This document shows positions 46,101 through 54,671 of a stretch of 64,000 bases of DNA, one piece after another. The DNA comes from Zarea fungicola (taxonomy: Eukaryota > Ascomycota > Sordariomycetes > Hypocreales > Cordycipitaceae), in NCBI GenBank assembly GCA_900169235.1, contig FWCC01000075.1:124001-188000 (forward strand), given 5' to 3'. Position numbers and translations under genes: made by a program. Each line of letters starts with the position of its first letter. Within the stretch, counting starts at the first letter, position 1. A model generated the notes under the pieces. It saw only the letters and a program-made list of their open reading frames with translations, ran no database searches and was not told where the DNA came from.

Positions 46101-47006
46101 GGCCGACGCACCGGGTACGAACAGAACGCTCCGAATGCGCCGAGACCCGCTGCACCGTCGCAAGGCGGACAGTCTAGAAGACTAGGTGGATCCAACAACG
46201 ATGGTTCGACAATACCCAGCGGTGTTCATCCTGATCGCCTTGCCAAGATTGACAGCAATTCAGTGCCGCTGCCGCCACCTCCGCCTCCCGGACCTCCACC
46301 AAGCCAGGGCCGCTCGGGCGATGGCAGCATACCAACAGGACCGTCGGGCGGCCCAACAGATCGGCAGCGCGGCGGCCGTCGCCAACTGGCTGGCATCAAC
46401 AACGCCCTCCAACAAAGCTCAGTGGGTGACTCCAATCGCAGCGGCAACAGTTCCCACGGCTATGGGGGCCGACAGAACCAGCCCCGCCAGATGCTGGGCA
46501 ACTCGGACGTGCAAGTGCTTGCAGGCGGTTCGCAGCCTCCATCGCACCACCAGCAGCCGCCGACACAGGACCATGGCGGTCGTTGGATGGAGCCCCCCAA
46601 AGGCCCTTCCAACGGCGAGGGTCCGGGTCCGCGAGATCAGGGGGGTCGAGGTCATCGGGACCAGAGCAACCACAACAACAACAGGGACCGATCCAGTAGA
46701 CCCGGCCGGCCGCGTAGCCATGATCGCGGTGACATGAAGCCACCTGGTAGCCACGGCGAACATCGCGATAGACGTTCGCTGGGTGGTGGTGGCGAAGCCG
46801 GCGGAGAGCCGTTGCGTGTGCGACCTGGCGCCGGAAACGACTGGCCTGGCAATAATCCCAACCGAAGCGGCGGCGCAGGTCGAGGCGGCGGTGGTCAGCA
46901 GGATCATCATCAGCGAGGACAACGTGAGGATCGCGGACGCAAGAGGCGTAGCGAAGAAGGGATGGGAAATCTGACCAATGATCGAGAGAAACGGCCGAGA
47001 CGATAG
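40116..47006 (+). CDS. tho2: THO complex subunit 2 (Tho2/THOC2)
   Basis: One uninterrupted exon of 2296 residues, a typical fungal Tho2 size. Residues 1-135 are basic and low-complexity (Gln, Pro, Ser, Arg) with a nuclear-localisation-like start (PPKRKR). A helical N-domain runs from about 170 to 850. The short Thoc2 segment is near 858-940 (GTMKRVSLTNLSEMAKQLAK, GIVFRVAFEQLESYPNLIEA). The Tho2 C-domain is about 1190-1500 (RPEVWERITPELVTIFWALQ, DLLLEQCFLPRVLLSPADTE). From about 1560 to the end it is disordered, rich in Arg, Gly, Asp and Pro, with RDGREGREGRETRETRDGRD-like repeats and a terminal KRPRR. Tho2 is the scaffold of the THO/TREX complex in the nucleus, linking transcription to mRNP packaging and export; the Arg-rich tail is expected to bind nucleic acid. 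The start is the ATG after a CT-rich leader. Confidence 0.95.
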   Translation: MPPKRKRSEQSGDAGRPPPQARHQHTPMAPSGRDDSNNRANGRYNGPSNRRDSSSHRGRRNHNQQQSPPRQRSNSMAQQQPSQHVRGPSANPPSSPSKPVSTPMAAPERPVTTARPQQQQQQRQPEAVMPLKPTDYQFQVITNDQISNWSATGRDQVISRGIQARDDVDVVELSNLCQDFIHAVLSGRLTPSDAGPSLKAIIGDENTEVVKDSFSFAPHTLFLDALGIVFDNDSDCYHPVLRQFLTATGVAPTLMRQVLDAPILQQLGLIRDTFARLGVRQATNLLYRQANYNLLREESEGYSKLITELFTTSSVPPPPPELAQHTFERVKALIGTFDLDVGRVLDVTLDVAAAVLIKQYKFFIKFLRISSWWPRSQLDLSSPSHSPGLPTWAQPGYLDWTTSPEDEAANAQAKQLRDVEFWNRAREVNLSAFFELGGRQATQKAIQSALTANGENNTDGSLDLEQQWINETNTLPPPGNRVAAQLLGFKLRFYNSDLRSELDVLPANLLYLAALLVKVGFISIIDLYPHLSPVDEKMEEVRENEAKKLEDEERTSRGGGMNALLMAGVLPQGDDENPNAVRREAPTAKAEAETKPSAEEATETKVKLPEPLEQKVSFLIQLLTIGAIPESLFILGRFPWIPETFPEVLGRIHRILNVSVEKVFIASKPKPTTDMTCPTKFVPDLDQSAVPKGSVKLTRLPAKKIWRWPFPDKCDTNEGQTYRFYWDEWSDHIPVCQTVDDVFTLCNTFLNISGVCIGKDEVLLSKLASIGSMSLAQDDSETNLKRWHDLLKRLLLPALSHTKANSAVVDAIWDLLKCYPVTTRYSLYAEWFEGQISRMPAMRTVFARATADTRGTMKRVSLTNLSEMAKQLAKTSYSSPGIVFRVAFEQLESYPNLIEAFVECARYFTDLSYDVLVWSLMNSLGKSRSRTQADHALTTSKWLQALSKFTGKVFRRYSRLNATPVLLYVNDQLFQGNSTDLIILKELISSMGGIVDLIDFTDHQILSMAGLPSLRKHTLIRGGDRRYENIKSSKRLVEALSDSGLAARLVVNLAQYRQATIFQVPEGEAHIKFLSSVIDDSHQTLIQYLDFLWANLEQPEFDKIVPSISDLIQVYGLDVSLAFLIGRASLAQRVLHWNTEDAPRVTETQADKDGDLAMAEKALNADESMPDVAAVIDQNQLRSNQINESLQSLAEAVRTTTRPEVWERITPELVTIFWALQLGDIYCPGDIYKQEADRLKAEESALLRDRSDMTRRGQEIRTEKRKELTQLQINLLEDRKRHVKTQASWNEYLTDLFQSSFLSSTKTDAISDLLLEQCFLPRVLLSPADTEYTFRFIKLLHQNNAPGFKLMSLYNRLFNANRLRTLIFTCSVREADYFGRFLKLILEDLSKWHKNAPPPRTRNAKETSSQGAYDTEGIGSRENPHRGFALTMDENDKPITFVEHAQFRDLLFGWHKNLNSALKSCLGGSEWMHIRNAITVLKSVVDFFPAIDFMASQFSTQLQKISQQEAAQKTSPENEVGGRVDLSVAAQGALSEMQRRKSKWVLVQVFRTNADIGAKANDKSAPTNLRPTAPDFKPGSRANASKAAEEEDGEVQDSRLKASASAPSGPARDNLPARPTRNGREAGKEESGTSGQSRSSTPKPGSKGDRGLNLPDRPNLPTRPDVPIPGHYNERFNQSRGHERRDGREGREGRETRETRDGRDGRPREARDGREPEARSGRSERDRQREAPSSTEAGKSERQPRSARSGRTADEAATAPPPAPPAAPAEPMMNPQRAALFAQDETDKTPRGPPDAERSKPRRSEQPNALENVNPERAALLEQRDDKASGRSGRNDGRDRDRGARTQSPRRAGRHGEQAVAGQPNTPDERHGRSHAPDHRSQGRTRDRSPSNSGPPNRGDRAPDRGAADAFYGAPRGLDAERRHPGQHQDPNYGRLDPVAGGPETPSGPRPRGRGAARGTPTGPASQQENRPPQSDQMQTPTADRQPPSGPSSGRGRRTGYEQNAPNAPRPAAPSQGGQSRRLGGSNNDGSTIPSGVHPDRLAKIDSNSVPLPPPPPPGPPPSQGRSGDGSIPTGPSGGPTDRQRGGRRQLAGINNALQQSSVGDSNRSGNSSHGYGGRQNQPRQMLGNSDVQVLAGGSQPPSHHQQPPTQDHGGRWMEPPKGPSNGEGPGPRDQGGRGHRDQSNHNNNRDRSSRPGRPRSHDRGDMKPPGSHGEHRDRRSLGGGGEAGGEPLRVRPGAGNDWPGNNPNRSGGAGRGGGGQQDHHQRGQREDRGRKRRSEEGMGNLTNDREKRPRR

Positions 47007-47507
47007 GGTTGACGGTTGAATCAGCAAAAGAAGACGGAGGAGATGAGCAAAAACTAAGAACAAAAAAAAAAGAAACACATGTACCACTACAAGCAGAAAC
47101 TACGGGAGGAATGATTTATCTTGACATTGGGGGGAGAATGATTATTTTGCTTCAGCAAAGGAAAACGTTTGTCTATATCTGCTATACTTTGGGGCGTTTT
47201 AAACTGGACGACACAATACGCACGCAACACACATCAGACTACTACTTTTTACACGAAAAAAGAATTTCATTGTATTTCACACACATCAATCATTCATCAT
47301 CACTATTTTTTTGCATCGGCATTGCGACATGGGACGTTTTTATTTGGCTACCCTGTATCAAAAATATGAAGGCGGTATTTGTCTTGTTTCATTGGATTGG
47401 GGTGTATGGAAACACTTTAACGTAGATATTGGAGGTGGAGACATTGCAGCTCGGTGTACGGAGTATAGATTGCATTTTAAAGGCGTTGTACAAAACTTGT
47501 ATTGGAT
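47007..47507. other. 3' flank of THO2
   Basis: AT-rich, with a TACGGAGTA site at 47457-47465; no gene seen. Confidence 0.5.
47457..47465 (+). repeat. TACGGAGTA nonamer site 2
   Basis: Exact copy in the short spacer between two convergent gene ends. Confidence 0.6.
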
Positions 47508-47846
47508 TTAGGGTGGCTTCTTGCCCATGTCGCCGAGTACGTTCATGGTGTTGTTGCTGACAGACCCATCGGGGGCATACATGTACTGAGAGGACCATTT
47601 CATGAATTCGTATTCATTTTGCTTGCCTGATCCTGGCTCTTCCATGCTTCGATTGAGGAAGAATATTTCTCTTGAATTCCCTCCTGCGGGATAAATTGCT
47701 GGTGCTTGACTCTTTGTCGCAGTAGAGTTGACATAGTTGGCGCCCCTGACGTGACCGGTGCCTGCATCTAGCGGTGCAAAAAGCACAATAATCTTCCAAA
47801 TACCACCGTCTTTGAAGCACGCTTGCGTGTGTTGCTCTATTTTCAT
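47508..47846 (-). CDS. Unidentified short protein or 3' exon, 112 residues
   Basis: Open from the ATG at 47846. It has a protein-like composition and ordered motifs such as CFKDGGIWKIIVLFAPLDAG, YPAGGNSREIFFLNRSMEEP and EFMKWSSQYMYAPDGS, ending GDMGKKPP. The same frame stays open upstream (DLHPIVGDFRLHGHG) to a TGA near 47,905, so the 5' end may lie in a further exon. There is no signal peptide or membrane helix from this start. I do not recognise the family. It is convergent with THO2. It could be a complete small gene, the last exon of a larger one, or a relic. Confidence 0.45.
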   Translation of the reverse strand: MKIEQHTQACFKDGGIWKIIVLFAPLDAGTGHVRGANYVNSTATKSQAPAIYPAGGNSREIFFLNRSMEEPGSGKQNEYEFMKWSSQYMYAPDGSVSNNTMNVLGDMGKKPP

Positions 47847-48344
47847 GCCGTGGCCATGAAGTCGAAAATCTCCAACGATTGGGTGCAGGTCTCGTTTTCG
47901 TCTTTTACGGCTGCCTCAAATGGTAATGGCCTGGGCGAAGTTCTTACTCGGGGTATAACAAAGACATGTATTACTCCCCGCACGGGTATTTTTTCTTGTC
48001 GCTGCGTAAAAAAAGGAAGCTCAAATTTGCCCTCTCTACAAGTACCAAAACGCAAATTAAAGGATAAATATATATTAAACATCCTTACGATCAGCATTTT
48101 GTGAAACCCTGGCAATTAAGAATGGCTAATCAAGTCTCTTGAAACCGGAAGGTAGAAACCAAGACAGACTGCTCTTATTGGAAACAATGGGAAAGCATCT
48201 CTGGGAACAGGCCTTCAAAATCCCACCGCATTGGCAAAATGTACTTTCCAGACGATGAAGCATCTTGACGTACGGACTATATTTTATGTCTGTTAATACT
48301 AACCATATTCTGTCTCTTCTCTATTTTTGTCTGGGAAAAGAGTA

Positions 48345-48527
48345 AGCAAGAACGCTTCACCGTCATCAAAGACCGTCCCAAAATCACGTTCGACGGCAAG
48401 AAAATCATGCTGAGCGACGGTGACGCGTGCTGGCCGTACACGGTTTTAAATAGCCTGTATGTATGGGAGGGGAACTGGTGTTTAGTCAACAATCTGCCTA
48501 GTTTGTACAAGGCGCGCGGTGTAAGCT
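48345..48527 (+). other. Possible coding fragment, unidentified
   Basis: From an AG at about 48345 one frame reads QERFTVIKDRPKITFDGKKI, then MLSDGDACWPYTV, and stays open to TGA at 48525-48527. A CTAAC branch-like site and a pyrimidine tract precede it (48,298-48,335), as for a 3' exon. No upstream exon or homologue could be identified, so it may be chance or a relic. Confidence 0.2.
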
Positions 48528-49368
48528 GACGACCACCCTCGTGCCGGTATACCCGTGAGAAATCGAAAATACGTATTAGATTTCCGGGCGGAGGAGAAAA
48601 GTGGACCAGCACGTTTTTATAGATTGTTTAATGATTGCTTTTCTGAGCTCAGGATTGTGGCGTGCCTTGAGCGTTTTTATGCTGGTGACGCATATTTGGT
48701 GTGCTTTTTGTGTTGCAATTTGCCAATGAAGCGGCGTGCACTTTTTGTATATCTTCCCCTTCTTTTTTGGTTGTAAAGAGAGATTTTGAAAAAGTGAGAA
48801 ACCATGTTATTGAGACTTGCTCATCTATTTGTTCAAGCGAAAGCCAGAGACGCTGCAGTGCAAAAGAAACCAACAGCACAAAAGGATAGACTTCGGCCGA
48901 TACATGTGCCACCACCTCCACTTGCACAATTCGGCGTTAAATATTATAGAAATAGCAACAAGGTTGTATTTACGCTCGCTCTGCAGCCTCTTTTATTAAT
49001 TATGCAAGTGGCGCGTGGAACTCCATTTGAAGCTCCGCCCAAAGGCGACAGACCCGGCAAAGTTGGAAATCTTAATGCCGAATTTAGTTCTGTGGCTTGC
49101 TTAAGTGAGCAGCCCGGACATTACGGCGGGAAGCGGGAACAAAGTTACCGTTGCTAACCCTGAGACAGTGCAACTCATGAAATTAAAGGAGCCAAGAGCG
49201 CATTTATCGAGACACTGCTATAATTAGTGCAACCTTGTTGGTTTAGCTTTGCTGGACAAAATCGACCAAGAAGGCTGGATGTACGAGGAAACTGCTGCTG
49301 AGAATGGCTGCTGGCAGTTTTGCGGATTCTAAATAAGGCAATCTGAGAAAATGTATTTCGAAAAGAGA

Positions 49369-49565
49369 AGATGCTTGAAAATTACAAATGTGTTCAAAAA
49401 TAGTAGTTTCAAACAAGTTTCTAGAGTGTACTACATTGTAAACAACGCCGCAAGCACAGATGAAAATGGAAACGTAGTGTTCTGGTCTTCTTCGTAGCTT
49501 GCCTATCTGTTAGGTTCCATCAAGACTTCTTGTGTTGCTTCGTCTCTAGAATACAGGCTCAGCAT
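49369..49565. repeat. Diverged tandem duplication, unit A
   Basis: Aligns with 49574-49770 at an offset of about 205 bases. Shared landmarks are CTTGAAAA, TTTCTAGAGT, CACAGATGA (TACAGATGA in B), CGTAGTG and TTCCATCA. Most mismatches are transitions. Confidence 0.65.
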
Positions 49566-49573
49566 TGATTCAG

Positions 49574-49770
49574 AAGTACTTGAAAATTTAAACGCTTGCC
49601 AAAATGGCAGATGCAAGCAAATTTCTAGAGTATACTGCGTTATTCAAAATGCCACAAGTACAGATGAATGCAGAAGCGTAGTGCTCTAGTGCTCGTCATA
49701 ACCTGCCTGCCTATTAAATTCCATCAGGGAGCCATGTGCTTCCTCCTCTGCGAAACAAACACTCGGCTTT
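49574..49770. repeat. Diverged tandem duplication, unit B
   Basis: Partner of 49369-49565, same orientation. The transition bias suggests RIP after duplication. No coding potential is evident in either unit. Confidence 0.65.
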
Positions 49771-50085
49771 TTCTAGAAATTCCAAATCACTAAGGATTGC
49801 TATACCATACCAACAAATCATACTATTTTTGGGTTCCAAGTTGGCAGTACTTCCTTGGTGATAGCCCACACATCTTGGAGATTTAGGGTTATAATTTGAA
49901 ACACTGGGCTTCCATCGTGTGGAAAGTTGCAAGAGAATAGCCGTATCAACTGAATGCGTACCTATTGTCCGAAGCAAAGCAATTTCGCTGATGCCTTCCG
50001 CAATTGTTCGCGGGGCGGCTTAGTGTGGCGCAGCCGATTCAACGGCGACCTATTTTTAGACAAACTGTCACATAGGAGGCGACTG

Positions 50086-50094
50086 TACGGAGTA
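50086..50094 (+). repeat. TACGGAGTA nonamer site 3
   Basis: Exact intergenic copy about 900 bases upstream of the secreted-protein gene. Confidence 0.6.
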
Positions 50095-50819
50095 TAACCG
50101 GGTTTTCCGGATCGGATGAATGTCCAATTTAGCGCCATTAATATCTTGGCATGGAAACGGCGACCAGAAAAATGTAGCAAACCGTTGGACGTTTTCTCCT
50201 GCTCAAGACGTAGCTTATTTTCATGCGCCATATCATAACTGTAACAGGCGCGGTATTGTATTGCTTTAGTAAGCTCGATTGGATCTTTGTCCTGGAAGCC
50301 AGCTATAGTCTGAATGTGCTTAGACGGCGCAGGAACCATGTCCACTGCAACATGCTTATATTTCCGCTGCCATTGAATTTGGAATAGTTATTCTTAAACT
50401 TGGATAATACCATTTTCCCACTGAATCTCCGCCGAGTCATCGCAGATCTGGACTTGGCGGCAGGCAGGAATCTAGAAATGCGACCAAGGATCCCCCGGAT
50501 CTCGACTCGGCCATGTAAGCTGAGCCACAAATAGTAACAGGTTGGCGCGCGTTCACTAATCAGTCTGACGTTGCCTCGCCATTGGCGATAATTGGGCAAT
50601 AGGCTGTGCTGACAGTTTTGCCTTTTCTGTCCCTGTGGCTGGGGCAGGGTGCGCTGGTGATATGCGTCGGAAACTAATAGCCCGTCGTTAGCGCAATCGT
50701 GGCTTACACCTCGATTTAGCAACTCTCCAAAATAGATGTCATGCCTCAGGGCATGTAAGGAAGCAGACGGATATAGAATCCTTTCAATCTTTTCAATAAT
50801 TTCAGCATTTGGTTTTAGG

Positions 50820-50827
50820 TATAAAAG
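50820..50827 (+). promoter_or_regulatory. TATA box of the 289-residue secreted protein
   Basis: TATAAAAG about 180 bases before the ATG at 51002. The 5' leader that follows contains the 8-bp repeats. Confidence 0.55.
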
Positions 50828-50864
50828 AGCGTTCAAGAACCTTGATTTAACTCGAACCAACACA

Positions 50865-50903
50865 GCACACCAACACACCAACACACCAACACACCAACAC
50901 ACT
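50865..50903 (+). repeat. 8-bp tandem repeat in a 5' leader
   Basis: About five copies of CCAACACA lie between the TATA box and the ATG at 51002, so they are probably transcribed as 5' UTR. Confidence 0.8.
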
Positions 50904-51001
50904 TCACCTTGACAACTTACATTCAATTCGACTTTCCAGTCACTTCTACTTCCAAGTACTTCTACTTCTCACTACTTCAACTTCTATTACCATCTACAAC
51001 C

Positions 51002-51871
51002 ATGAAGTCCTTTCTCAGTCTTGCCGGCCTTGTCGGTCTGGCAGCCGCCCAAGGCGTTACGCTCCAGCTATTTGATGGCGGCGCCTGCAACACAAACAAG
51101 GCACACCCTGACAAGGTTGTTGCCAATGTCAACACCAACAGTGCCGCCGCACAGCAAGGCAGCGGCTGCATTGCTGTAAACTTCAAGTCTGCCAAGTTCC
51201 TCAAGTTTACCAACGGATTCAAGTGCAACCTCTACTCAGACCCTGGCTGCGGGAACTTTATCCAGGACCTGACCGCCAACGATGCCTGCGATTCCTTCTC
51301 CGGCCAGAGCGTCGAGTGCTTCAGCCAGACCGACTTTGACAATCCCTTTGCCGACTCGCAGGTCAGCATCACCGTCGGCCAAAAGGACGTCGGTGTGACG
51401 CAGAACACGGACTCGCTCTTTGAACAGGGCATCTCCAAGGCCTGCAGCGACACCGGCTGCGACCCGACCAACATGGTGTCCTTCCCCTACCGCCACTTCA
51501 ACCAAAACGGCCAGACGACCATTTCCGTGACGGGCAGCTACTCCAACACCAACCAGCGCGACTACATGAAGGCGCTCCTGGAGGCCGTGCAGGCCAAGAC
51601 CCTCCACAACCTCGGCGTGGACCTCAAGGGCTCGTCTGAGAATGACGACTTGACCGCGAACCAGTTTACCTTTTTCCAAATCGTGATCCGCGACCCCAAT
51701 GGCAACATCCAGTGCCAGATGACGGTGACGATTAACACGACGACCCAGAAGCAGCAGCCAGGCGATTGCGGCATCGTTGGCACTCTGGAGAGCGCTGCTC
51801 TTGGCGCGGTCCCCGCTGTTGGCGGCCTTCTTGCCAAGGCCTTCCAGTTTACTTGCCAGCACGCCAACTAA
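51002..51871 (+). CDS. Secreted cysteine-rich protein, 289 residues
   Basis: A single exon. The ATG at 51002 starts a clean signal peptide (MKSFLSLAGLVGLAAAQG, cleavage near 16-18); the frame extends upstream but the upstream part is repeat-rich leader without a signal. The mature protein has 11 Cys (for example FKCNLYSDPGCGN, DACDSF, VECFSQ, KACSDTGCDPT, GDCGIV, FTCQHAN). There is no transmembrane helix or GPI-type C-terminus. The segment SQVSITVGQKDVGVTQNTDS is Gly/Thr-rich; from about residue 165 it has NTNQRDYMKALLEAVQAKTL. It looks like a member of an uncharacterised fungal secreted family. Strong TATA box and short CT-rich leader suggest high, regulated expression. No enzyme motif is visible. 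Confidence 0.82.
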   Translation: MKSFLSLAGLVGLAAAQGVTLQLFDGGACNTNKAHPDKVVANVNTNSAAAQQGSGCIAVNFKSAKFLKFTNGFKCNLYSDPGCGNFIQDLTANDACDSFSGQSVECFSQTDFDNPFADSQVSITVGQKDVGVTQNTDSLFEQGISKACSDTGCDPTNMVSFPYRHFNQNGQTTISVTGSYSNTNQRDYMKALLEAVQAKTLHNLGVDLKGSSENDDLTANQFTFFQIVIRDPNGNIQCQMTVTINTTTQKQQPGDCGIVGTLESAALGAVPAVGGLLAKAFQFTCQHAN

Positions 51872-52701
51872 GAACACACACAAATCGATCTAGCCGGCCG
51901 GCTACAGGAGGAATTCTCTGGGACTTTATAGGGGGGCTATCCTTGATATTTTTGAGATATTTTAGCAAAAGGGGAATTGGCGTTACTGTTTTGGTGTTTT
52001 CTGATGCGATTTTCTTGTCATTCTTTTCATCTACATACATACATATTTGCTTAGAGGAGCGTTTCTGTAAATACACACTGTCCATATCGCTAAACCCATT
52101 CCACAACTTGTAATTACTCCAGTGCTATAGACCACAGAGATCTGAAAAGATCAAGCAATGACCAGCCGTGGCCAGACATCTCTAGCATACAATACACGCC
52201 TTCTAGGTCCCTAAAAGAGCTGCTGCGTTTCTTCACCGGAATACCGATTTTTCCAGTTCGCGCGTGCATAGAATATCGCTCCCCAGCAAGCGTCTATGCC
52301 AGCCTTGTGATTCAATTAATATACAATATACCCTTGTAGGCCGTTTCCTTCTGGTACTCATTTGTTACATGGATGCGGTGTTTGCAGACGATGCAATCTC
52401 GACCGAATAGCGACTACCGGCGAATTAGATGGAAATGGCGAATAATCAAAGCGCATGTGCCGTAAAATGCACATGCTCGAATTTGGTTGTCAATTACTTG
52501 TTTGCCAAGCCTCGGTTTTCGTCAGATCCTTTTCATCAGAACGTTCACATCTGTCTGCCGTGTTTCGCATGACAAGTCGCGGACTACGAATCCGAAAGAG
52601 TACTGTTCTATTGCCTCTTTCCTCCAGAGACCTCTAGTTCCTCCTGCCGGAATCGCGTATTTCGTATAAAACTTTTAAGAGGTGCGTTCAAAGTCGGCGC
52701 T
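51872..52701. other. Convergent intergenic spacer
   Basis: The 3' flanks of the secreted protein and of the Zn2Cys6 regulator; no gene seen. Confidence 0.5.
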
Positions 52702-54671
52702 TCATGGAGTCTCTACAAGCGAAAAGACTTCTTGGCGCTTCGCGAGCAAGAGATAGGTACCTGTCAGTTTTGGTAAGCAATCCATCACGCATCCATGAAA
52801 AGTACTGATCCAATTAAAGTGTATTACCTGCAACCAGCCATCTGGCCTTGAAGCATTCCAAGCCACGCTTCAGAATTTGGATGCTCTTCTCCACATCCAA
52901 CTCGACAGAGGCAGCATGTCGCAGCCGGAGACACACCGTCAAGGCCTTGTACATCATGTGCAGAACAAAGGGCGAGAGCTTGTGGCAGTGCTCCCGCGTT
53001 GCCTCGCTCATCATGAGTTTGATTGCGTGCTGAATCGCAGCGAGCGTTTCCGGGGATGCAACCAAATCTGTGGGTTGAGGCTCGGTGCCTTTGCTCGTCG
53101 GATTGTCAAGGACGAATACCGCACTTGAGATGTTGTTAGCAGCCACAGTCGACAACTTTTTTTTCCAAGTTCGAGAAAGCGAACTTACAGATAGCTGACT
53201 GCGTTTAATGTGCAAAACAGCACCTTGTCCGACATTTCCTCGACCTCGCCGAGGTGAATCAGGGAGAGAATAGTGCGACGCAGCTGTGCTGTGGTGTATC
53301 TATCTTCATCAGATCGGTAAATCGCCTGACTGAGCAGAGGAACAGCGTGCGCGAATCGAGCAAACCTCCCAATGTGGATCTGCGACGACAAGCGCAGCGG
53401 CACCGCATCACTGGGCTGAGAGAAGCCGCTATCCCAGTCCTCGTCGTCGACTGGTAGAAAGCTGTCTTGGTCCGGATCGAGCGTAACCAGTGATCGCTTT
53501 GGATACGAAAGGTTCATGAATCTACAGCACTTGTCAGTTTCTCAACAAAGAAGGAAAAAAGAAAAAGAAAAAGAGAAATTCATCTCAAGATTTCTCGGCG
53601 TACCTGTCCAGTATGATAATCGCCCACCAAACACGCCGCCGCTCCTCGAGCTCATTCCACGGCACGCCCTCCAAGAGTCCCGCCGCAGTCACGGACGTGT
53701 CGATGCCCAGCAGCGTGCCTATGCGCGCGCAGTTGGCCACGGACACAATCGCCGCCGGGTACACGCCGTGGCCGAGCTCGTAAATGGCAATCAGCACGGC
53801 GGCCTGCAGCGACTGCAGCGACAGGCGGCCGGCGGACTCGACGTCAAAGTAAAACTGCTTGACGGCGCGGTACAGCATGGACCGGGCGACGGTGACGCGG
53901 GTGGAGAGGAGCTTCATGGCGAGGACGAGCAGGAACAGGTCGACGCGGGCGACGGCCAGGCGGTGCACCAGACCGGAGTGGAACTGCGGCTTGGAGACAA
54001 TGGGCATCCACGTGTGCACCGAGTCGAAGAAGCAGCGCGCCGTGGCCTGGATGTCGCCCACGCTGCCCACGAGGTCGGCGACGTGCTTGGTGATGATGAC
54101 GTCGGGCTTCTGCGCCGCCAGCTGCGCGAGGATGAAGGCGTCCGGGTCGAGGAAGCTGGCCGTCAGGAGGTTGAGCTCGCTGAGCTCCGACAGCTGGTGG
54201 TGCGCATTGTTCTTGCGCTGCCTGAGGGAGACGACGCCGTCGCCGCCGCCGCCGCTGCTGGTGCTGCGTTGCGATGTGTCGGCGGTGCTGGAGCTTTGCG
54301 GCGACGGGTTGCCGCTGGACGACGATGTCTCCAGGGAGCTCGGCCTGGCATCGCGTCGGACTCTTTCCTTTCTATGGTGGGGATAGTCGCATGCTATTTG
54401 TTTTCTGCAAAGAGTTTTTTCTTCATGTCAGTCTCGTCAATACAAGCCCGCCCGGAGGTCCAAGTACGGGGCCGTGACGGGGCCACTGGTTAAGTATAGA
54501 AAAAAAGGATTCAACTCACTGCTCGCAGAGTCGGCAACAGGGATATTGGCGATCGCAGCGGCGCTTCAATCGCCGACATTGATGGCATGAGAGCGGCGAT
54601 GTTACGCTCGCAGTACTGGTGCTGCTGCTGTCTGGGAGCAGAGCCAAACCAGCGGAGTCTCGGGGCGGCAT
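52702..54671 (-). CDS. Zn2Cys6 fungal-specific transcription factor
   Basis: Five exons on the minus strand: 54671-54520, 54404-53604, 53521-53189, 53123-52828 and 52760-52702, for 546 residues, all phases consistent. The zinc cluster is split by intron 1: C29, C32, C39, C46, C49 and, after the splice, C56 (spacing 2-6-6-2-6, CHQCRRLKRRCDRQYPCC). A Ser-rich linker follows. The fungal regulatory middle homology region spans about residues 150-420, with QATARCFFDSVHTWMPIVSK, SLQSLQAAVLIAIYELGHGV, NCARIGTLLGI and LEERRRVWWAIIILDRFMNL. An intron with a TGCTAAC branch site precedes exon 4. It is a nuclear DNA-binding regulator; the target is unknown. Its divergent neighbour is the MFS pump at 55571, a common regulator-transporter arrangement, so control of that pump is a reasonable guess. 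Confidence 0.85.

Larger units (their letters stand above)
47847..51001. other. Accessory-looking intergenic region with decayed repeats
   Basis: Contains an unexplained open segment (48345-48527), a diverged 205-bp tandem duplication (49369-49770), a nonamer site and the promoter of the 289-residue secreted protein. A reverse frame at 49962-50345 (127 codons) has no recognisable motif. Confidence 0.5.

Noticed and set aside
50865..50903. CRISPR-like or telomere-like array
   Set aside because: Units are contiguous 8-mers without spacers and do not match TTAGGG-type telomere repeats; a simple tandem repeat.
53516..54493. 325-codon forward frame opposite the Zn2Cys6 gene
   Set aside because: It is the antisense shadow of the GC-rich second exon of the regulator; Ala/Val/Arg/Gly composition without motifs.
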